A DNA stretch of 64,000 nt from Linnemannia schmuckeri (GCA_029449235.1 JANATG010000021.1:537501-601500); one strand, 5' to 3'. Shown: positions 12,601 to 24,393, counted from the stretch's first letter. Notes: generated by a model from the letters alone, not told the origin. Translations and numbers: made by a program.

Positions 12601-12885
12601 GACCATGCCAAGGACTTCCAGAACTTCTGCCCTGACAACATCTACATCAGCATGGTCGTTGCCTACCCCGTGGTATGTGGTGTCAGGTTGCCACCAGCCG
12701 TCGAAGTTCCCGAGAAGGACGCGTGTGGCGTGCAGCAGGTCGTGATACGTGTCAGCGACACCAACTTTGGCCAGATCTTTCCCAAAGAGCATGTCGAGTT
12801 CATTGACAGGCTCAAGAAGGCCGGAAAACGAGCAGCCGACGACATTGACAGTGATGAAGACCGTTCTAAAAAGCTAAGGACATGA
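9646..12885 (+). pseudogene. Crinkler (CRN)-type gene, broken
   Basis: Exon 1 encodes the ubiquitin-like CRN header (LVDGDSTPFSVDI, then LTLWRVSIPL) and ends at a GT at 9973. Short exons follow (to about 10158, then from 10248), and then a P-loop region with GVSGCGKT split by an intron at about 10560-10652. Further exons run to about 11362, 11492-11665, and from about 11750 to the TGA at 12885. The C-terminal region has GPDMVFFIRI followed by VPVFVQMKL, an organisation like the PD-(D/E)XK nuclease tails of CRN proteins. The tail ends in a basic KAGKRAADD...KKLR stretch that may be a nuclear signal. Breaks: the ATG at 9646 is out of frame with the header by one base, and an in-frame TGA at 10392-10394 lies before the P-loop with open frame on both sides. 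It is therefore probably inactive, unless an alternative start or splice rescues it. Confidence 0.78.
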
Positions 12886-14995
12886 TCTTTTTTGCAGTGT
12901 GCCTTCCATACACTCTTTGAATAAAACTTCGTCGCATTTTTCTCGTTCTCGTTTTAAGCTATTCGAAACAGTTGAAAATTGTCGGTACATGGTTTCCGAA
13001 TTGACTGAGTTTGTGTAGGAAGGATAGATGCCTGTCACTTTCCGACCTTTTATAGTTGTACAAGTCGTACTGGAATTACACCTTCGCTCTGTAAAACACC
13101 CTCTCTTCATTCCGTTTGCTTATTTGGATTGATGAAAGGTTGATTTGCGGCGTTTGATGGATTGTGGTGAAAGCTTGTTGTATGGGATGACATCGGTTGT
13201 GATGAAAGGTCAAATTTTGGTAAGTGATTGGATGGGGATGGTGTATTGTCCAGCTCGCGGGCTCACTAGAGCTCTGACGTTATTTCTTGGTGAAAAGGTA
13301 ACTTTGGGATGGGGTAGGACTTTTTCGTTGAGAGAAGAGGGGGTTTATTGCCATTACTGCGAATGTCTCTGTGGGAATGTGCTGAATTAGTGGAGTTTTT
13401 TCAATTAAGCTACGTATTCATTGATCATGTCGAGACACTCGGTCATGATATCGATGCGTTTTTCTGCTACTTCTGACTCGTCCCTGGGATCGTCATCGTA
13501 TACCACTGTATGGTGGGGGAGTTTTTTCTTTTATGGTTCTGTTTTCGGGAGCAGCGTATTTGACCGTTCTCACTGTCTCGTTAGGCTGTTTACGGTTGAA
13601 AGGCAGTTTGTAGCGAGGACCGGGTTTTTGACATTCCTTGGGGGGTGACTGCTTGTAGTCGTGTCTGTGGGATCCTTGCAGCATGACTACAGATGGTTGT
13701 CTATCAATCTTCCTTCAGCCTGGAACGGCTTCAATATGCCAGCTACCTCTCCTCCTTATGTCTTTCAGTAGTCATAGTCCTTCATATAAATATCAATAAA
13801 AATCTCAAAGCCTCCTGCGGGCGATATTGCAGAAAAAAATGCTTGGGTCGTCAGATTAAAAGGGTCTTGGAAAATGAGGGTACATGATAACGAGCGCGAA
13901 ATGGAGAGTGTAGCGCAAACTGGAATGTGAAAACGAGAAATGAAATTGTGCCTTTGTTTCAAGGTCTCGGGTTGCTTTTACAGTTTGTCTCGAACGTGAC
14001 TCTTTGTTAAATAAACATAAAAAAGGGCAGCTGCATGAGCAGCACCTAACCACATCAAGATGGCTCACAGTTACTTTCACTTTTTTATTCTTGTGCTCTT
14101 AGTCTTCACTACTGGCTGAGATGACATCGTCTCTAATGAAGTCTGGAAGCTCATTGATTTCCACAAGCGCTGGTGCTGATTTACTCGGGCCATGTATGCA
14201 ACATCTCTGTGTGTATCCCCCAATCTGACTGACACTGTAGCCGTTTTTCTTGCGTATCGTGCTCTCTATACATGCCGTCTGTCCATTCACAGTGTATCTG
14301 TTTGTAACAAGGCTGTGGACTTGTTATGGGGGTGAGTCTTTAATAAAGTGGATTGTTATGAACAAAGCTTGTATTAAGGCTACTGAACTAAACTATGGAC
14401 GTGGTGACTATTTATATTGTTACTTGGAGACCAGGTTATCTCTGGATAGTTCTAGTGCTTGATTAGTCAGCAAGGGCTACTTGGTCATTTGGTGGCGCTA
14501 GAAGAATCTAGAAGTTGGTGGCGTTGGTCATGTGCCAGTCATCAGAGTAAAACTCTGACACCTATCGACTTTCAACGTTAGAGCCTTTCAATTGTTAGAC
14601 AGTCAAGGTTGCGGTTGCTGATGGACGGCTAAAAAGAGAATTGGTTCTTGTGATTCACCGAGCCGCGATTAGCGAAAATCAGTTGCGTGACATTAAAGCA
14701 ATGATCCATCCCAACACTCCTTTTTCCATATCCCTTGCTTCATTCACGCTCATCACCACAACTGATACGTACATTGACGCTCACATCTTCTCACATAGCC
14801 ATGGTGTCATTGCCAGTTCTTTAATGGTTTCAATGTACCATTGTTCGCTGAAACGCAGAACATTGTAATGGGATACTATCCATTTACATTAAACACCAAG
14901 GAATAAATTCGTGCATAAATGGGTATCGGCCTTGCCATCGTTTCTTTCTATCAATAGTTGCATACGATTTATCTTTTGACAAGTTTGAATTACCA
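12886..14995. other. Gene-poor stretch
   Basis: Only short, unpatterned reading frames; no recognisable protein, RNA gene or repeat. Confidence 0.4.
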
Positions 14996-15325
14996 ATGTG
15001 TTTTTCCACGATTCTTAAAACTATAAACTGGCGCAAGGTTGCAAAGGTAGTTGCTGGCGCATTACTACCACTGACCATGGTGTCGGCAATGGTTGCTATT
15101 GTGAGAGCCTTGGGATTCAGTTCCGAAGGGATCGTGACAGGAAGTGCTGCTGTCTGTTTTATATCCTCTTACGGCGGCTTCGTAACCTCCGGTTCACTTT
15201 GCGCGATCCTGCAGTCTATCGGAGCTATTGGGGTCTCGGTTTCCGTTTATGTTAGTGCCTGCATATTAGGAGCTATGGCCTCCTCTTCCCTCTTCGCAGG
15301 AGATGCCAGTTTGCCTAGACTCTGA
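14996..15325 (+). CDS. ISG12/IFI27-like small membrane protein
   Basis: This 109-residue protein is almost wholly hydrophobic after a short basic start. It has three apolar segments rich in small residues: KVVAGALLPLTMVSAMVAIV, then GIVTGSAAVCFISSYGGFVT, then SLCAILQSIGAIGVSVSVYV. The order G-(F)-S-S-E-G-I-V-T-G-S-A-A, then G-S-L-C-A-I-L-Q-S-I-G-A-I-G, matches the signature of the Ifi-6-16/ISG12 family. In animals that family includes interferon-induced proteins of mitochondrial and nuclear membranes; scattered fungal members exist. The function in fungi is unknown. No intron is needed. The fit is by motif order only. Confidence 0.65.
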   Translation: MCFSTILKTINWRKVAKVVAGALLPLTMVSAMVAIVRALGFSSEGIVTGSAAVCFISSYGGFVTSGSLCAILQSIGAIGVSVSVYVSACILGAMASSSLFAGDASLPRL

Positions 15326-15830
15326 ATTCAACTTCATCGAGTCATTGCGGCTCTGGACCAGTCCATTCAGTCACATGTCTTAGCACCTTGAAAAGGCCGA
15401 GTCTTGAATAAGATAATTGGATTATCTGTAATATACATTTCAAATCCGGTGCAAAACTTATTGACTTACTGTTTTAAAATCTGCATAAAACATTGACACC
15501 ATATTCACTGTTCCGTAAAGATGAATGAAAAATGAAGACATAGTTTTTGCAAAAGGTTTGCGTTGACAATTATACAGATGCTGTGAATAATAGTACATAT
15601 TGTCATTCTCTTGTATTGCACCATTTCTCCAAATCGGCGGATCTAAAGAATTAGATCGCTTTTATTGGCCATCCATCACCCACCACAAGCATGATCATCA
15701 AGGTTCTATCATCCAATGTCACAGGCAAGTTTCACCATCTTGTGTTCGATTTCATCTATAATGCTTTTCTCCTTCTTCATCCAACCTCTTTCAACTTCAA
15801 TCTTTGATATGCACCTCTGACAGTACCACA
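15326..15830. other. Intergenic
   Basis: AT-rich, with no gene seen. The last part lies upstream of the F-box gene and contains pyrimidine-rich sequence typical of fungal 5' regions. Confidence 0.4.
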
Positions 15831-16749
15831 ATGAACTCCAGCACCCGTCCTTCTCGCCTCTTAGTCCTTGAGCCGGTTCACAAACGCGTTCCCGTCGAGG
15901 TCTGGGAGCAGATCCTCAGTTACCACTACCCATCCCAACTTTCACGAATCTCGATGGTGAACAAGAACTTCAATTCCATCGTGTCCTTGCTGGAGGTTTG
16001 GTCCCGTATGTTTGCCGTCGCTCATGGACCCAAGGCACATTTACGACCACTTTTGGATATCCCCAAGTCCAAGCGCTACATGACGTTCATGTGTTCGTCA
16101 AGTCTTCACGTCTGCGAGAGTTGCTTCGGTCTGACTGAATATAACGCTGGTAACCTCTCTGCAACAGCAGAAGGTAGGACCAGTGAAAGCAGGGACAAGA
16201 GACGAGGATTGAAGCAGTGATGATTGATGCTATTACTATGGTACATCTATATATACAAAGGAGTAACTAGGTTTCTAGGTCTAGTATCATAGAAGAGTCA
16301 GAGGTGAATAAGAGTGATGAGAAATGACTAACTAAGGTGGACTTTAAACCTAATATGTTGCACTCTCCAAGTTGCCTCTTCCTATTCCAATCCTGCTTCC
16401 GAGGCGATCTACGGACGAAATCACATACCTAGGCGAGAGGTTCGACCCGGACTGGACCATTCGAATGTGCCTCTCTTGCCGAAAGGGTCACATATCGAAC
16501 CTTGAAGAACCTTTCCCACGACTCACACAAAAAAACCAGTTGACTGTGTACCAGTTACGCGCGAAATATCCTTGTGCAAAGGAAGTTGTGAACCTCCCTC
16601 GTGGAAAGGTGTTTGACGAAATAGCTGCCATTAAGTGCATGCGACTACAATTTGGTGGTGATGTTGGAGTGGAGGCTTACAACGAGTCCACCGAGGAGTA
16701 TGATGAGAAGACAGAGGCCAGGATCCGCTGGTATCAACTCCAGGAGTAA
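15831..16749 (+). CDS. F-box protein with Cys-rich segment (two exons)
   Basis: The first exon, from ATG at 15831 (an upstream in-frame ATG at 15804 is possible) to about 16170, encodes VHKRVPVEVWEQILSYHYP and SQLSRISMVNKNFNSI, an F-box, followed by LHVCESCFG. After an intron of about 200 bases the second exon, from about 16370 to 16749, encodes RMCLSCRKGHIS. The two CxxC pairs, the second followed by a His, could form a zinc site as in other fungal F-box proteins. The likely role is recruiting a protein to an SCF ubiquitin ligase. Splice sites are uncertain: the obvious GT (GAAG/GTAGG) and AG (CCAAG/TT) give inconsistent phases, so either the boundary is elsewhere or the gene is damaged. Confidence 0.6.
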
Positions 16750-17211
16750 AGATCATTAAAATAGTTAAATAAAACACATTTCTACCTAAACTCACAAAGA
16801 TACAAGGCTTCTTCCTTGGATTACAGTAGTTCCTCACCGATCATGATCATGCGTTTGCTGTGAATATGGATCGGCTTCCCTTGCATGATGCGGCTGACAT
16901 TGTAGGTGATGCCTTCAATAAATGAATACTTGAGTCCTTGTGATGTCATCGCGATATTACCACTACATCATACGATAACTCAATCATTCGCACGCAATCG
17001 CAATCCTACCAGCTGACCTCATAAAAATGGCAACAAAAATCAAGACAAAGAGTGTCTTAGAGAAGAGTGATTCAATCAACCACCCATGAACTGCGTGGAG
17101 ACAAATATGCTTCATTCTACACTCCCTCCGCATGCAAAAACAAATAAATACTCTTCTCTCAATCTCACTGTACTTTTGACTCCATCACTCACACCTGTTT
17201 ACAACCCAATC
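16750..17211. other. Intergenic between two F-box genes
   Basis: No gene. It is expected to hold the 3' end of the first and the promoter of the second F-box gene. Confidence 0.35.
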
Positions 17212-18587
17212 ATGACAGACCCTTTAATCGAGAAAAATCCACTCCAAATCCCTGAGATTAGAGCCCGGGTCAGTCGCTTGGTCTCCCTGGAGGATGCCAT
17301 CTCCTGCGTTCGTGTTTCCAAGGCATGGTCCAAAGATTTCGCTTCACCGATATGGTGTACCGTCGATTTCGATATCCACAACACTTTCGAAGGCCTCGAT
17401 GGCGATATTGTCACCAAGCATGGACATCACCTCCGCACTATCAAGAATCTCAAAACCCAGTCCCAACTGAATGCTGTTCTTCGTCCAACAATCAAGAATG
17501 TACGCGTTCTCCAAGTAACATGTGCGACAAACGCCAGGTTTCGAACTCTGTGCATGGACCTCATCTACAATAGCAGCAGAAGCCTCAAGAAGTTGACGCT
17601 GGAGATGGACAAGAACGCAAAACAGCAGGATTTTTCCAGTCGAATGATCTCTGTAAATGCGTTCGTCTCCTCGTCTGCCTCTCAACTTGTCGAGATAAGA
17701 TTCCATGGCATTTGTTTCAGTCGAGATTCGTTTGCCTCCTTGCTGAGAAATTGCCCACTACTCACTTACGTGGACCTGCAGCAAGACGTCTCCCTATTCT
17801 CAGGCCCTTCCATCGATGTCTTCCAACACGAAGGAGTCATTACCTTGCTGGCGCCGATCAAACAAGTATTCAAACCTGATCCTGAGTCCGAACCATCGTC
17901 CCTTGGCTTTCATTGCTCGTGCATTTCCCCAGCTTGACTGATTGGCACTGCTACAACCTTCCAACGACCTTGTTCGTCCCTGTTGAGCGAATCGAGAGAG
18001 AGGTGACAATATGCTGCCCATGAGTGACCATGATTGACACGTGGAAATCACCTCAGCATATCATATACAATTTGGTGGCAAACGCGTTTCACGGCTTGAC
18101 GCACGTCACGTTTGCGTACAGTCAGCTCTCTATGGACGTTATTGTAGCCCTGTTATGTCACAAGACAACATTGCTTCAGATAATTGCCTTTCGGGGCAGC
18201 AACAACTCTTACACTGAGAGAGATAACGTTCCTTCGGAGGACGATCACTTTCAACAGTCGGGTCGAGCTGTGCAATTGCTGCCGCGGAGCTGTCCACACC
18301 TTAAGTTTCTCGAGTTTGAGGGTCACGAAATGGACATGGACATTGTGGAGGAGGAGACATGGACATGTATAGGACTACAACATCTTCGGGTGCGCATTCG
18401 AGGCTTGGACACGAAGGACAAGATTGACCGGAGTTTGAACTTGTGGAAGGAAGGAAAACAAGAGCCCCGACAGCAAAAGGAGGCCGAGGCCAAGGACACA
18501 TCAATCGAGGCGCGCGTTGCAAGTCATCTCTTAGCGTTCAAGAACCTAAAGGCAGTGTGGCTGGGCACTCGTACATTTTACGCTTGA
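17212..18587 (+). pseudogene. F-box/LRR-like gene with frameshift and stop
   Basis: The first part (ATG 17212 to TGA 17937) has an F-box at LQIPEIRARVSRLVSLEDA and CVRVSKAWSKDF, then leucine-rich segments such as LLRNCPLLTYVDL. Homology-like sequence continues in another frame from about 17900 (FPSLTDWHCYNL). It meets an in-frame TGA at 18021-18023 and goes on to 18587 (AFHGLTHVTFAYSQLS, LPRSCPHLKFLEFEGHEMD, LQHLRVRIRGLDTKDKI). Together they make one F-box/LRR protein of about 450 residues. At least one frameshift in 17880-17925 and one nonsense codon break it. A 46-bp intron at 17887-17932 would restore phase but not remove the stop. Confidence 0.7.
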
Positions 18588-18945
18588 TGGTACTATTAAA
18601 CTATGTTCACTCATTGTCAATATGACGTTTTTATAATTGCCATTGAGTATTTGCAGTTCTGGTATCATTCCCTATCTCCGATCAGTCCTCCATCCTCTTT
18701 CTCCGACCAACCATGCCAACCCTCTTCCTTGGCGCATTTGAACTTTTCGATCAATGACGGCCATCTGGCAGTTTTGATTGGCGTGTGAAATACAATATGC
18801 TCCCATTCAAGCGTGTCAGTATTGTTTTTAGGAGCAGACGAGACAGCGTCTTCTTAGTCTTCACCCTTTTCTGTATTGAACTTGGAATTCTACCCTACCT
18901 TCCTTAACGATCACTTTCTCAACTCATTTGATTAGTGCGTCATAG
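18588..18945. other. Intergenic
   Basis: Pyrimidine-rich, no gene seen. Confidence 0.35.
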
Positions 18946-19260
18946 ATCCGGCGGAATCAATCTTTCAGCAGGACAACTCCCAAGAATATACAGCATCCTT
19001 GATAAAGGAGTGGCTTGCCGCGCAGGAGTTTACCGTTCTCGATTGGCCAGCCAACTCTCCGGACCTCAACTTCGTCGAACACGTATGAAGTTATATAAAC
19101 GTCGACTTAGCCAGGACGAGCAGGCGCCAAGAACCAGGGACGAGCTCTGGGAAGTGTGCAAGATATTTGGGTTGATCTTCCATTGGACTACCTGTATAAG
19201 CTATATGAGAGCATGCCCAGACGAATGAGGGAGTTGCGCCGAAAAAGATGAGGCTATATA
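18946..19260 (+). pseudogene. Tc1/mariner transposase fragment
   Basis: Frames here, interrupted by stops and shifts, encode FQQDN, then TVLDWPANSPDLNFVEHV and later DIWVDLPLDYLYKLYESMPR. These are the second catalytic Asp region and the DxxxD/E C-terminal part of Tc1/mariner DDE transposases. The N-terminal two thirds is missing and a TGA follows VEHV. It is a decayed relic. Confidence 0.8.
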
Positions 19261-19628
19261 GGTTATTAAGGTTCCTTGCTAGACTTTCTAAACTTTTTGA
19301 ATATGATTTTGACAGAAATGATCAGCAAGCATTCAGAATTCAGATGAACGTTTCACTTTGATGCCATTTCCAAAACGGGCCGAATTAGACATGGGCATTA
19401 AGAAAAGGCGTATGAAAGTTGGAAAGGGATCCGGGGGATGAATGGAATGGTGGGGGATGAGCATTTCGAAAAAAAGACGATTACAAGAAGATTGATCATT
19501 TTTGTCCACCATTTTAGTTTCTTTGTTGTTCTGTTAGACCGATGGACGAGTTGCTTTTATGTTTTAGTTGCTGCGTTAACACCGAGCGAGATTTACACCT
19601 TCTAATACTGTAGGTCCAAGAATTTGTA
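19261..19628. other. Intergenic flank of the pogo-like element
   Basis: No gene. The TA at 19627-19628 is the left target duplication of the next element. Confidence 0.5.
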
Positions 19629-19730
19629 CAGTCAATTCGAGAAATTGTCAACTTTTAGACAGGTTGCCAAGAATATAAAGATTGGTGCACTGTCATTTGT
19701 CAATAGCCCGTATAATTCAAATATTTTTAT
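19629..19730 (+). repeat. Left terminal inverted repeat of pogo-like element
   Basis: 102 bases, the exact reverse complement of 22139-22240, bounded outside by TA. Confidence 0.95.
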
Positions 19731-19753
19731 TCTATGTTTTCTGAGTCAGCTGA

Positions 19754-21972
19754 CTATTCTAACCTGCGTAGTGTGAACTGAATATGAGGGTATTTCTTCT
19801 TAATCCTTGCATCCTCCTCCTCAAGCAGGCGCTCCTCCTCCATCCTCTCGAGTTCTCTTGTGTGGTAGTTCTTTACGAATCCTGGCTTTACAAATCCCTC
19901 CACAGGAGTGACCAGTTCCGCTGCAGCATCATCTAGGCCGCGTCGCAGGTTGTTGTACTTGTAATCCTGAAGAATTTCAGCTGCCCGGTTTAGAATATCG
20001 ATGCGCTCGTCCACGCTTATCCCTTCGCTCCAAGTCCCATTCTTCTCGTACTCCAGTAACGACTGATCTGTGCTGTCGGAAACATACAGATCATCCGCAT
20101 CCATGACTGGATCCTCATAATCGTCATCATCCGTATCATCCTCGCTGGCAAATAGCTCGCCCAGCAACACCGTTCTAGGATCCATATCAAAGCACTCCAT
20201 AAACTCAGGTTCCTGCATTCGCTGACAAATAATGTCATTGAGAAAGGCGGATCCATCCAGAAGTGTACTGAGTCTTGAATAGTAGTCCCGTATATTGTTG
20301 GAATGTGTTACTGGGGTAAGGCTACTGGTCGCGGTTGCTTGACTGATTGTTGGTCCAAACACGCCAGGAAAGCGCAGTGCTATAGCCATCCTCGGGTGCC
20401 TGTCCATCATCGAAGCTCGATCAGCGATATCCTCACGCGTATCCGTAATAGCTTCCTGCACCTCTAGATCGATTCCATTACCCGCCCTCAGCTCCTCTCT
20501 CTGATCATCGTTCAGTATAGGAACATGGGCAAAGCAATCCCTAATGGTCTTTGGCTTAACTTCGCTCCAGGCTTGTGCAGCAAGCTGCCAACCCTCAAAG
20601 TTGGAGATCTTGGTCATAGCAACTCTGACCGCCCTTGAGGAAGATCCTGCATTGACTAGCCTCTCCCCACTCTGCTCCGGGCCCACAACAGTCTCTGCGA
20701 GCAAGCTATTTTCATAGGCGCGCCTGGCAACATGGTGGCGGTAACGCCGCTTGAAAACCGCAATGATCCCAGCGTCCAGTGGTTGAGTAACGGATGTAGA
20801 GTTTGCCGGCAACGCCTCGATTCTGATATTGGGAAAATCCTGAGGTGACCGCATTGCTGCTGTATGCGACTTATAGTTGTCGACCAATAGTAGGATCCTT
20901 CTGTCAGGAGTTTCGGTTTCGATTTCGTGTTGTGTATGCTTCAGCCATGCCAAGAAAGCACCTGCGGTTATATAGTCCGGGCGCACCACCCTCGATTTCT
21001 TTTTGATCCTGTCTTCGTCACCGTCTCTCCAACTGCTGCCCCATCCGTCCTGGGCACCCTGATCTGGAAGCCATGGCAGCACGTCGATCTGACCCCGTAG
21101 ATGGGCACCTGCGCCAGTCTTGAACCCGCGTGGGAGAGTTTGGCCTAAACAAATAATCTTATTAAAACATTGGCATCAGGTGGTAAAGTGTCATAGTTAT
21201 ATTATCCATAATAGCAAAAGCTTTCAGAATACATACTCAAAACAAATGGTTTCCTCTTATCTGTGCCAGTTGCGTTCACACAAAACAAGATGGATACCCG
21301 TGTCGAGACGGACTTGGTTCCGGCCTGCCGATCGAAGTCAAGCGTCCATGGAGACATCGTTTGCAGAAAAAGGCCAGTCTCATCTGCATTATAAATATTT
21401 TCCAGTGGGTACTCGCCAGCAATAGCCTTGACTCGGTCAACTCCGCCAGCAATCGCATCCATATCCACCGAGCCCGCCTCACCTTGCATCCTATGGTACT
21501 CCAGAGCCCAGGCGTTCTTGAAACCCTCCACCCAGGAACTGCCGAAGTCTGGACGTGGAAAAGGCATAAAGCCCATCCGGTTCCAGAGGATGGTGTAGAC
21601 ATCGTGTGCTAGCGCCCGTAAGAGAACAGTATCGACTGGCAATTGTCGGGACCGAATGTCCTCCACCAAATCAATTAAAACAGCCTCAACAGCATGATAT
21701 GGACGCTTGCCAATGCGGTATCTATTATGGGCTTGGATGGATGTCATCGCCTCGAGTCTCTCTCTATCCTTCATGAGTCCATCGATAGTATGGGGTGGCC
21801 AGCCATGGTTTTGCTCGTAGGATGCCTTCTTGGGATCAGAGCCAGTTGCAGCTCGAACGATATCACGGTCGGCGAGCCATTGTCGAAGACGTTTCTGCCT
21901 CTCTTCCAAAGTGAGCCACCTCTTTCTATCTTGTACATCTTGCTTTGATGCTAGAGGTTTGGGGTTATCCAT
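19754..21972 (-). CDS. pogo-like DDE transposase
   Basis: Exon 1 is 21972-21237 and exon 2 is 21144-19754, separated by a 92-bp GT-AG intron (21236-21145). The summed coding length is 2127 nt (708 residues) and stays in frame. The N-terminal ~130 residues look like a CENP-B/pogo helix-turn-helix DNA-binding region (WLTLEERQKRLRQWLADRD). The DDE core shows IYNADETGLF, then LLLVDNYKSHT, then LPANSTSVTQPLDAGIIAVF, giving the three catalytic aspartates. The C-terminal ~150 residues are acidic, then Glu/Arg-rich. The enzyme would cut and paste the element by binding the 102-bp ends. It lies wholly within the inverted repeats and appears functional. Confidence 0.93.
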
Positions 21973-22138
21973 GACGAATGAAAAGCGGTGATAAAGAATC
22001 AGAGCTGCTTTGTTTCTGGGATATTGATGAAAGATGTGCAGTCAGCCCCAAGCTGGGAAAGAAGATGTATTTCCCCATGACAAGGTGTGATGTCAAATAC
22101 GCAGGTTAGCAGTCACCTGACTTACGACAAGGGATAAA

Positions 22139-22240
22139 ATAAAAATATTTGAATTATACGGGCTATTGACAAATGACAGTGCACCAATCTTTATATTCTT
22201 GGCAACCTGTCTAAAAGTTGACAATTTCTCGAATTGACTG
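22139..22240 (-). repeat. Right terminal inverted repeat of pogo-like element
   Basis: 102 bases, the exact reverse complement of 19629-19730, followed by TA. Confidence 0.95.
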
Positions 22241-22242
22241 TA

Positions 22243-23234
22243 CATTGTCTCGTTAAAGTCATGCGCCATAATACCCAGTTAAATTTAGAATAGGCTTTCA
22301 TCATTTCTTTCCTCAGACACTTAAGGTTTCATCAAGACTCTCTCCGCACACTTCAACCAAAATGGACATACTAACCCACTATGTCGTGTCATATTTTCAG
22401 TTCACATGCCAATTTGTTAGAGATCACATAACCCATCTTATCAGGGAATGAACGGTATCTGCGCATCCATGTGCCTTTTCACCTCCATTGTCCTCCGTTG
22501 TACCCTTGGTCTATAAACAGTATGCTTTCATCTCTAGATAACGGATTCCTTTCACTTGTCCTTGTATCTCCTCCCTTTTATGCCCGCTCTTCTTGTCCCA
22601 ATTTCACTGCTTTTCCTGGGATACCATGTTGTCCTCGCCTTCATTCGATATATATCACAAACATCACTGTGCAAACATTCGCTCGCCTTTTCTCTACTCA
22701 TAAAACATACAAGACTTCAGCATAACGCTTGTCCCATAAATTGCGATTGTGTATTTTCCCCCTTTTCACAGCCGCTTGCTAAAACCATCTCTCATACCCG
22801 AGCGAGGTGGCTCTTCCGCGGAACTATTTAAAACTGTAATTTCTCTTTCTGTTCAGTGATCTACTGTGCATTTGTTTATCGTATGACCATAAATTTAAAG
22901 GCCCGGGGCTCATATCTGGGTCTTGGGATCTTCAAGCTTTCATCCTACATGACGTATGATATATTTGTTCTTCTTCTATTTCTCCCGGATATGTAGTTCT
23001 GTGTATGTACATTGCGGGCAGCTCTTTTTTATCACCTGTATCACTCTTCACATTTCCTCTGCGCAACAGTCGATAAGCTTTCATCCTCCTTTCTGCCTTT
23101 GACGCTCCGCTTGTGAAATAACAGTCACCTAACATTTTGGATTGGGAATTGCATTCCCTAATCCCAAAAAGGAAGTAGGTGAAAGGTTATTTGGGGCAAA
23201 GGTAGGAAAAAATTTCCCTTAGGTTTTAATAATA
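22243..23234. other. Intergenic
   Basis: AT-rich; the frames at 22471-22831 show no family. No gene or RNA recognised. Confidence 0.35.
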
Positions 23235-23273
23235 ATAACTGGCTTGTGGCAGCCAAGCGTTCATAGCGACGTT

Positions 23274-23309
<36 letters not shown>

Positions 23310-23368
23310 ACTGAAGCAGAATTCAGTAAGCGTTGGATTGTTCACCCACTAATAGGGAACAAGACCTG

Positions 23369-23409
<41 letters not shown>

Positions 23410-23818
23410 ATGAAATGTTGTTGCAATAGTAATTGAACTTAGTACGAGAGGAACCGTTCATTCGGATAACTGGTATTTGGGCCTGCCTGAGCAGGCAATG
23501 GCCCGAAGCTATCATCCGTTGGGTTATGGCTGAACGCCTCTAAGTCAGAACCCGTGCTAGAACGCGACGATTACCGCCTTTTCCGATTTTTAGTTGAATA
23601 CGAATAGAGACTCCCGTCGGGTAGACTCCGGAATCATACCACGTGGGGTTATCTTGCAGAGCGGAAAGGCTTTGTGAGGTTCCTGCTAATGTTAATTTCA
23701 AATATTGGAAGAGATAAATCCATTGCAGACGACTTTAATTGAACGGGGTATTGTAAGCAGTAGAGTAGCCTTGTTGCTACGATCTGCTGAGATTAAGCCC
23801 ATTGTTTTATAGATTTGT
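23235..23818 (+). rRNA. 28S rRNA 3'-end fragment (copy D)
   Basis: Same extent of large-subunit rRNA as copy A: it starts at AACTGGCTTGTGGCAG and ends at ATAGATTTGT. Over the rRNA part it reads as nearly identical to copies A and G. The 3' spacer differs from theirs soon after the shared TCGAAAGAACAACATCTC. The upstream flank is AT-rich and unrelated to the flanks of the other copies. Confidence 0.93.
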
Positions 23819-24277
23819 TCGAAAGAACAACATCTCTCTTTCTTTTCCATTCTTTTTTTTACTGTGGGGTATATCTTAAGGGCATTATATCAAGGCAGAC
23901 GGTGATTAAGATTATTTTTCTTTTGCCGCGTCAGTTAACAACGCCCACAAAAAACGAACAGGTCGCCCCATCCAACTCTGGCATCCTGTGCAATGTGTTG
24001 CTGGCATAAAAAGAGACTTGATCCTAGGGGCACCAGCAAACGTCGTTTCCCAAGTCTCGTGCTAGAAAGCCATGTAAAAAATTCCGTGCAGGAGCCGCGT
24101 AAGAGATGTCATGCTAGGGTCATGTAATAAATCCCATGCACGAGCCGTGTAAAATTTCTCGACTCCCTCGCCTTTAAACAACTGGTAAGCGGTGGACTAA
24201 CCTCTTTGCCAGTGAGTGAAAAAGTTCATTGAGGTATGGCATTCGATATATGTTTGGTGACAAACTACCACCTTTAA
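23819..24277 (+). other. Probable rDNA intergenic spacer between 28S and 5S
   Basis: This stretch joins a 28S 3' end to a 5S gene on the same strand, which is the order of fungal rDNA units with 5S in the spacer. It carries TTAAGGGCAT, also seen after copies A and B. There is no coding signal. Confidence 0.5.
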
Positions 24278-24393
24278 GCTACGGCCATACACAACTAAAC
24301 CCACCGCATCCCGTCCGATCTGCGCAGTTAAACAGTTGATGGCATAGTCAGTACTATGGTGGGGGACCACATGGGAATACTATGCGCTGTAGT
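24278..24393 (+). rRNA. 5S rRNA gene
   Basis: About 116 nt beginning GCTACGGCCATACAC and ending TATGCGCTGTAGT, so both ends can pair as 5S helix I (CTACGGC with GCTGTAG). The internal promoter is present: an A-box region at CAGTTAAACAGTTGATGG and a C-box at TGGTGGGGGACCACATGGG, followed by AATAC. A T-run begins right after the gene and would terminate RNA polymerase III. It appears intact. Confidence 0.88.

Larger units (their letters stand above)
19629..22240 (-). mobile_element. Complete pogo-like (Tc1/mariner superfamily) DNA transposon
   Basis: The element is 2612 bp with inverted repeats of 102 bp (19629-19730 and 22139-22240) that read as identical, starting CAGTCAATTCGAGAAATTG. It is flanked by TA on both sides (19627-19628 and 22241-22242), the target duplication expected for this superfamily. 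It contains one intact two-exon transposase gene. Perfect repeats and an intact gene suggest recent activity. Confidence 0.95.
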
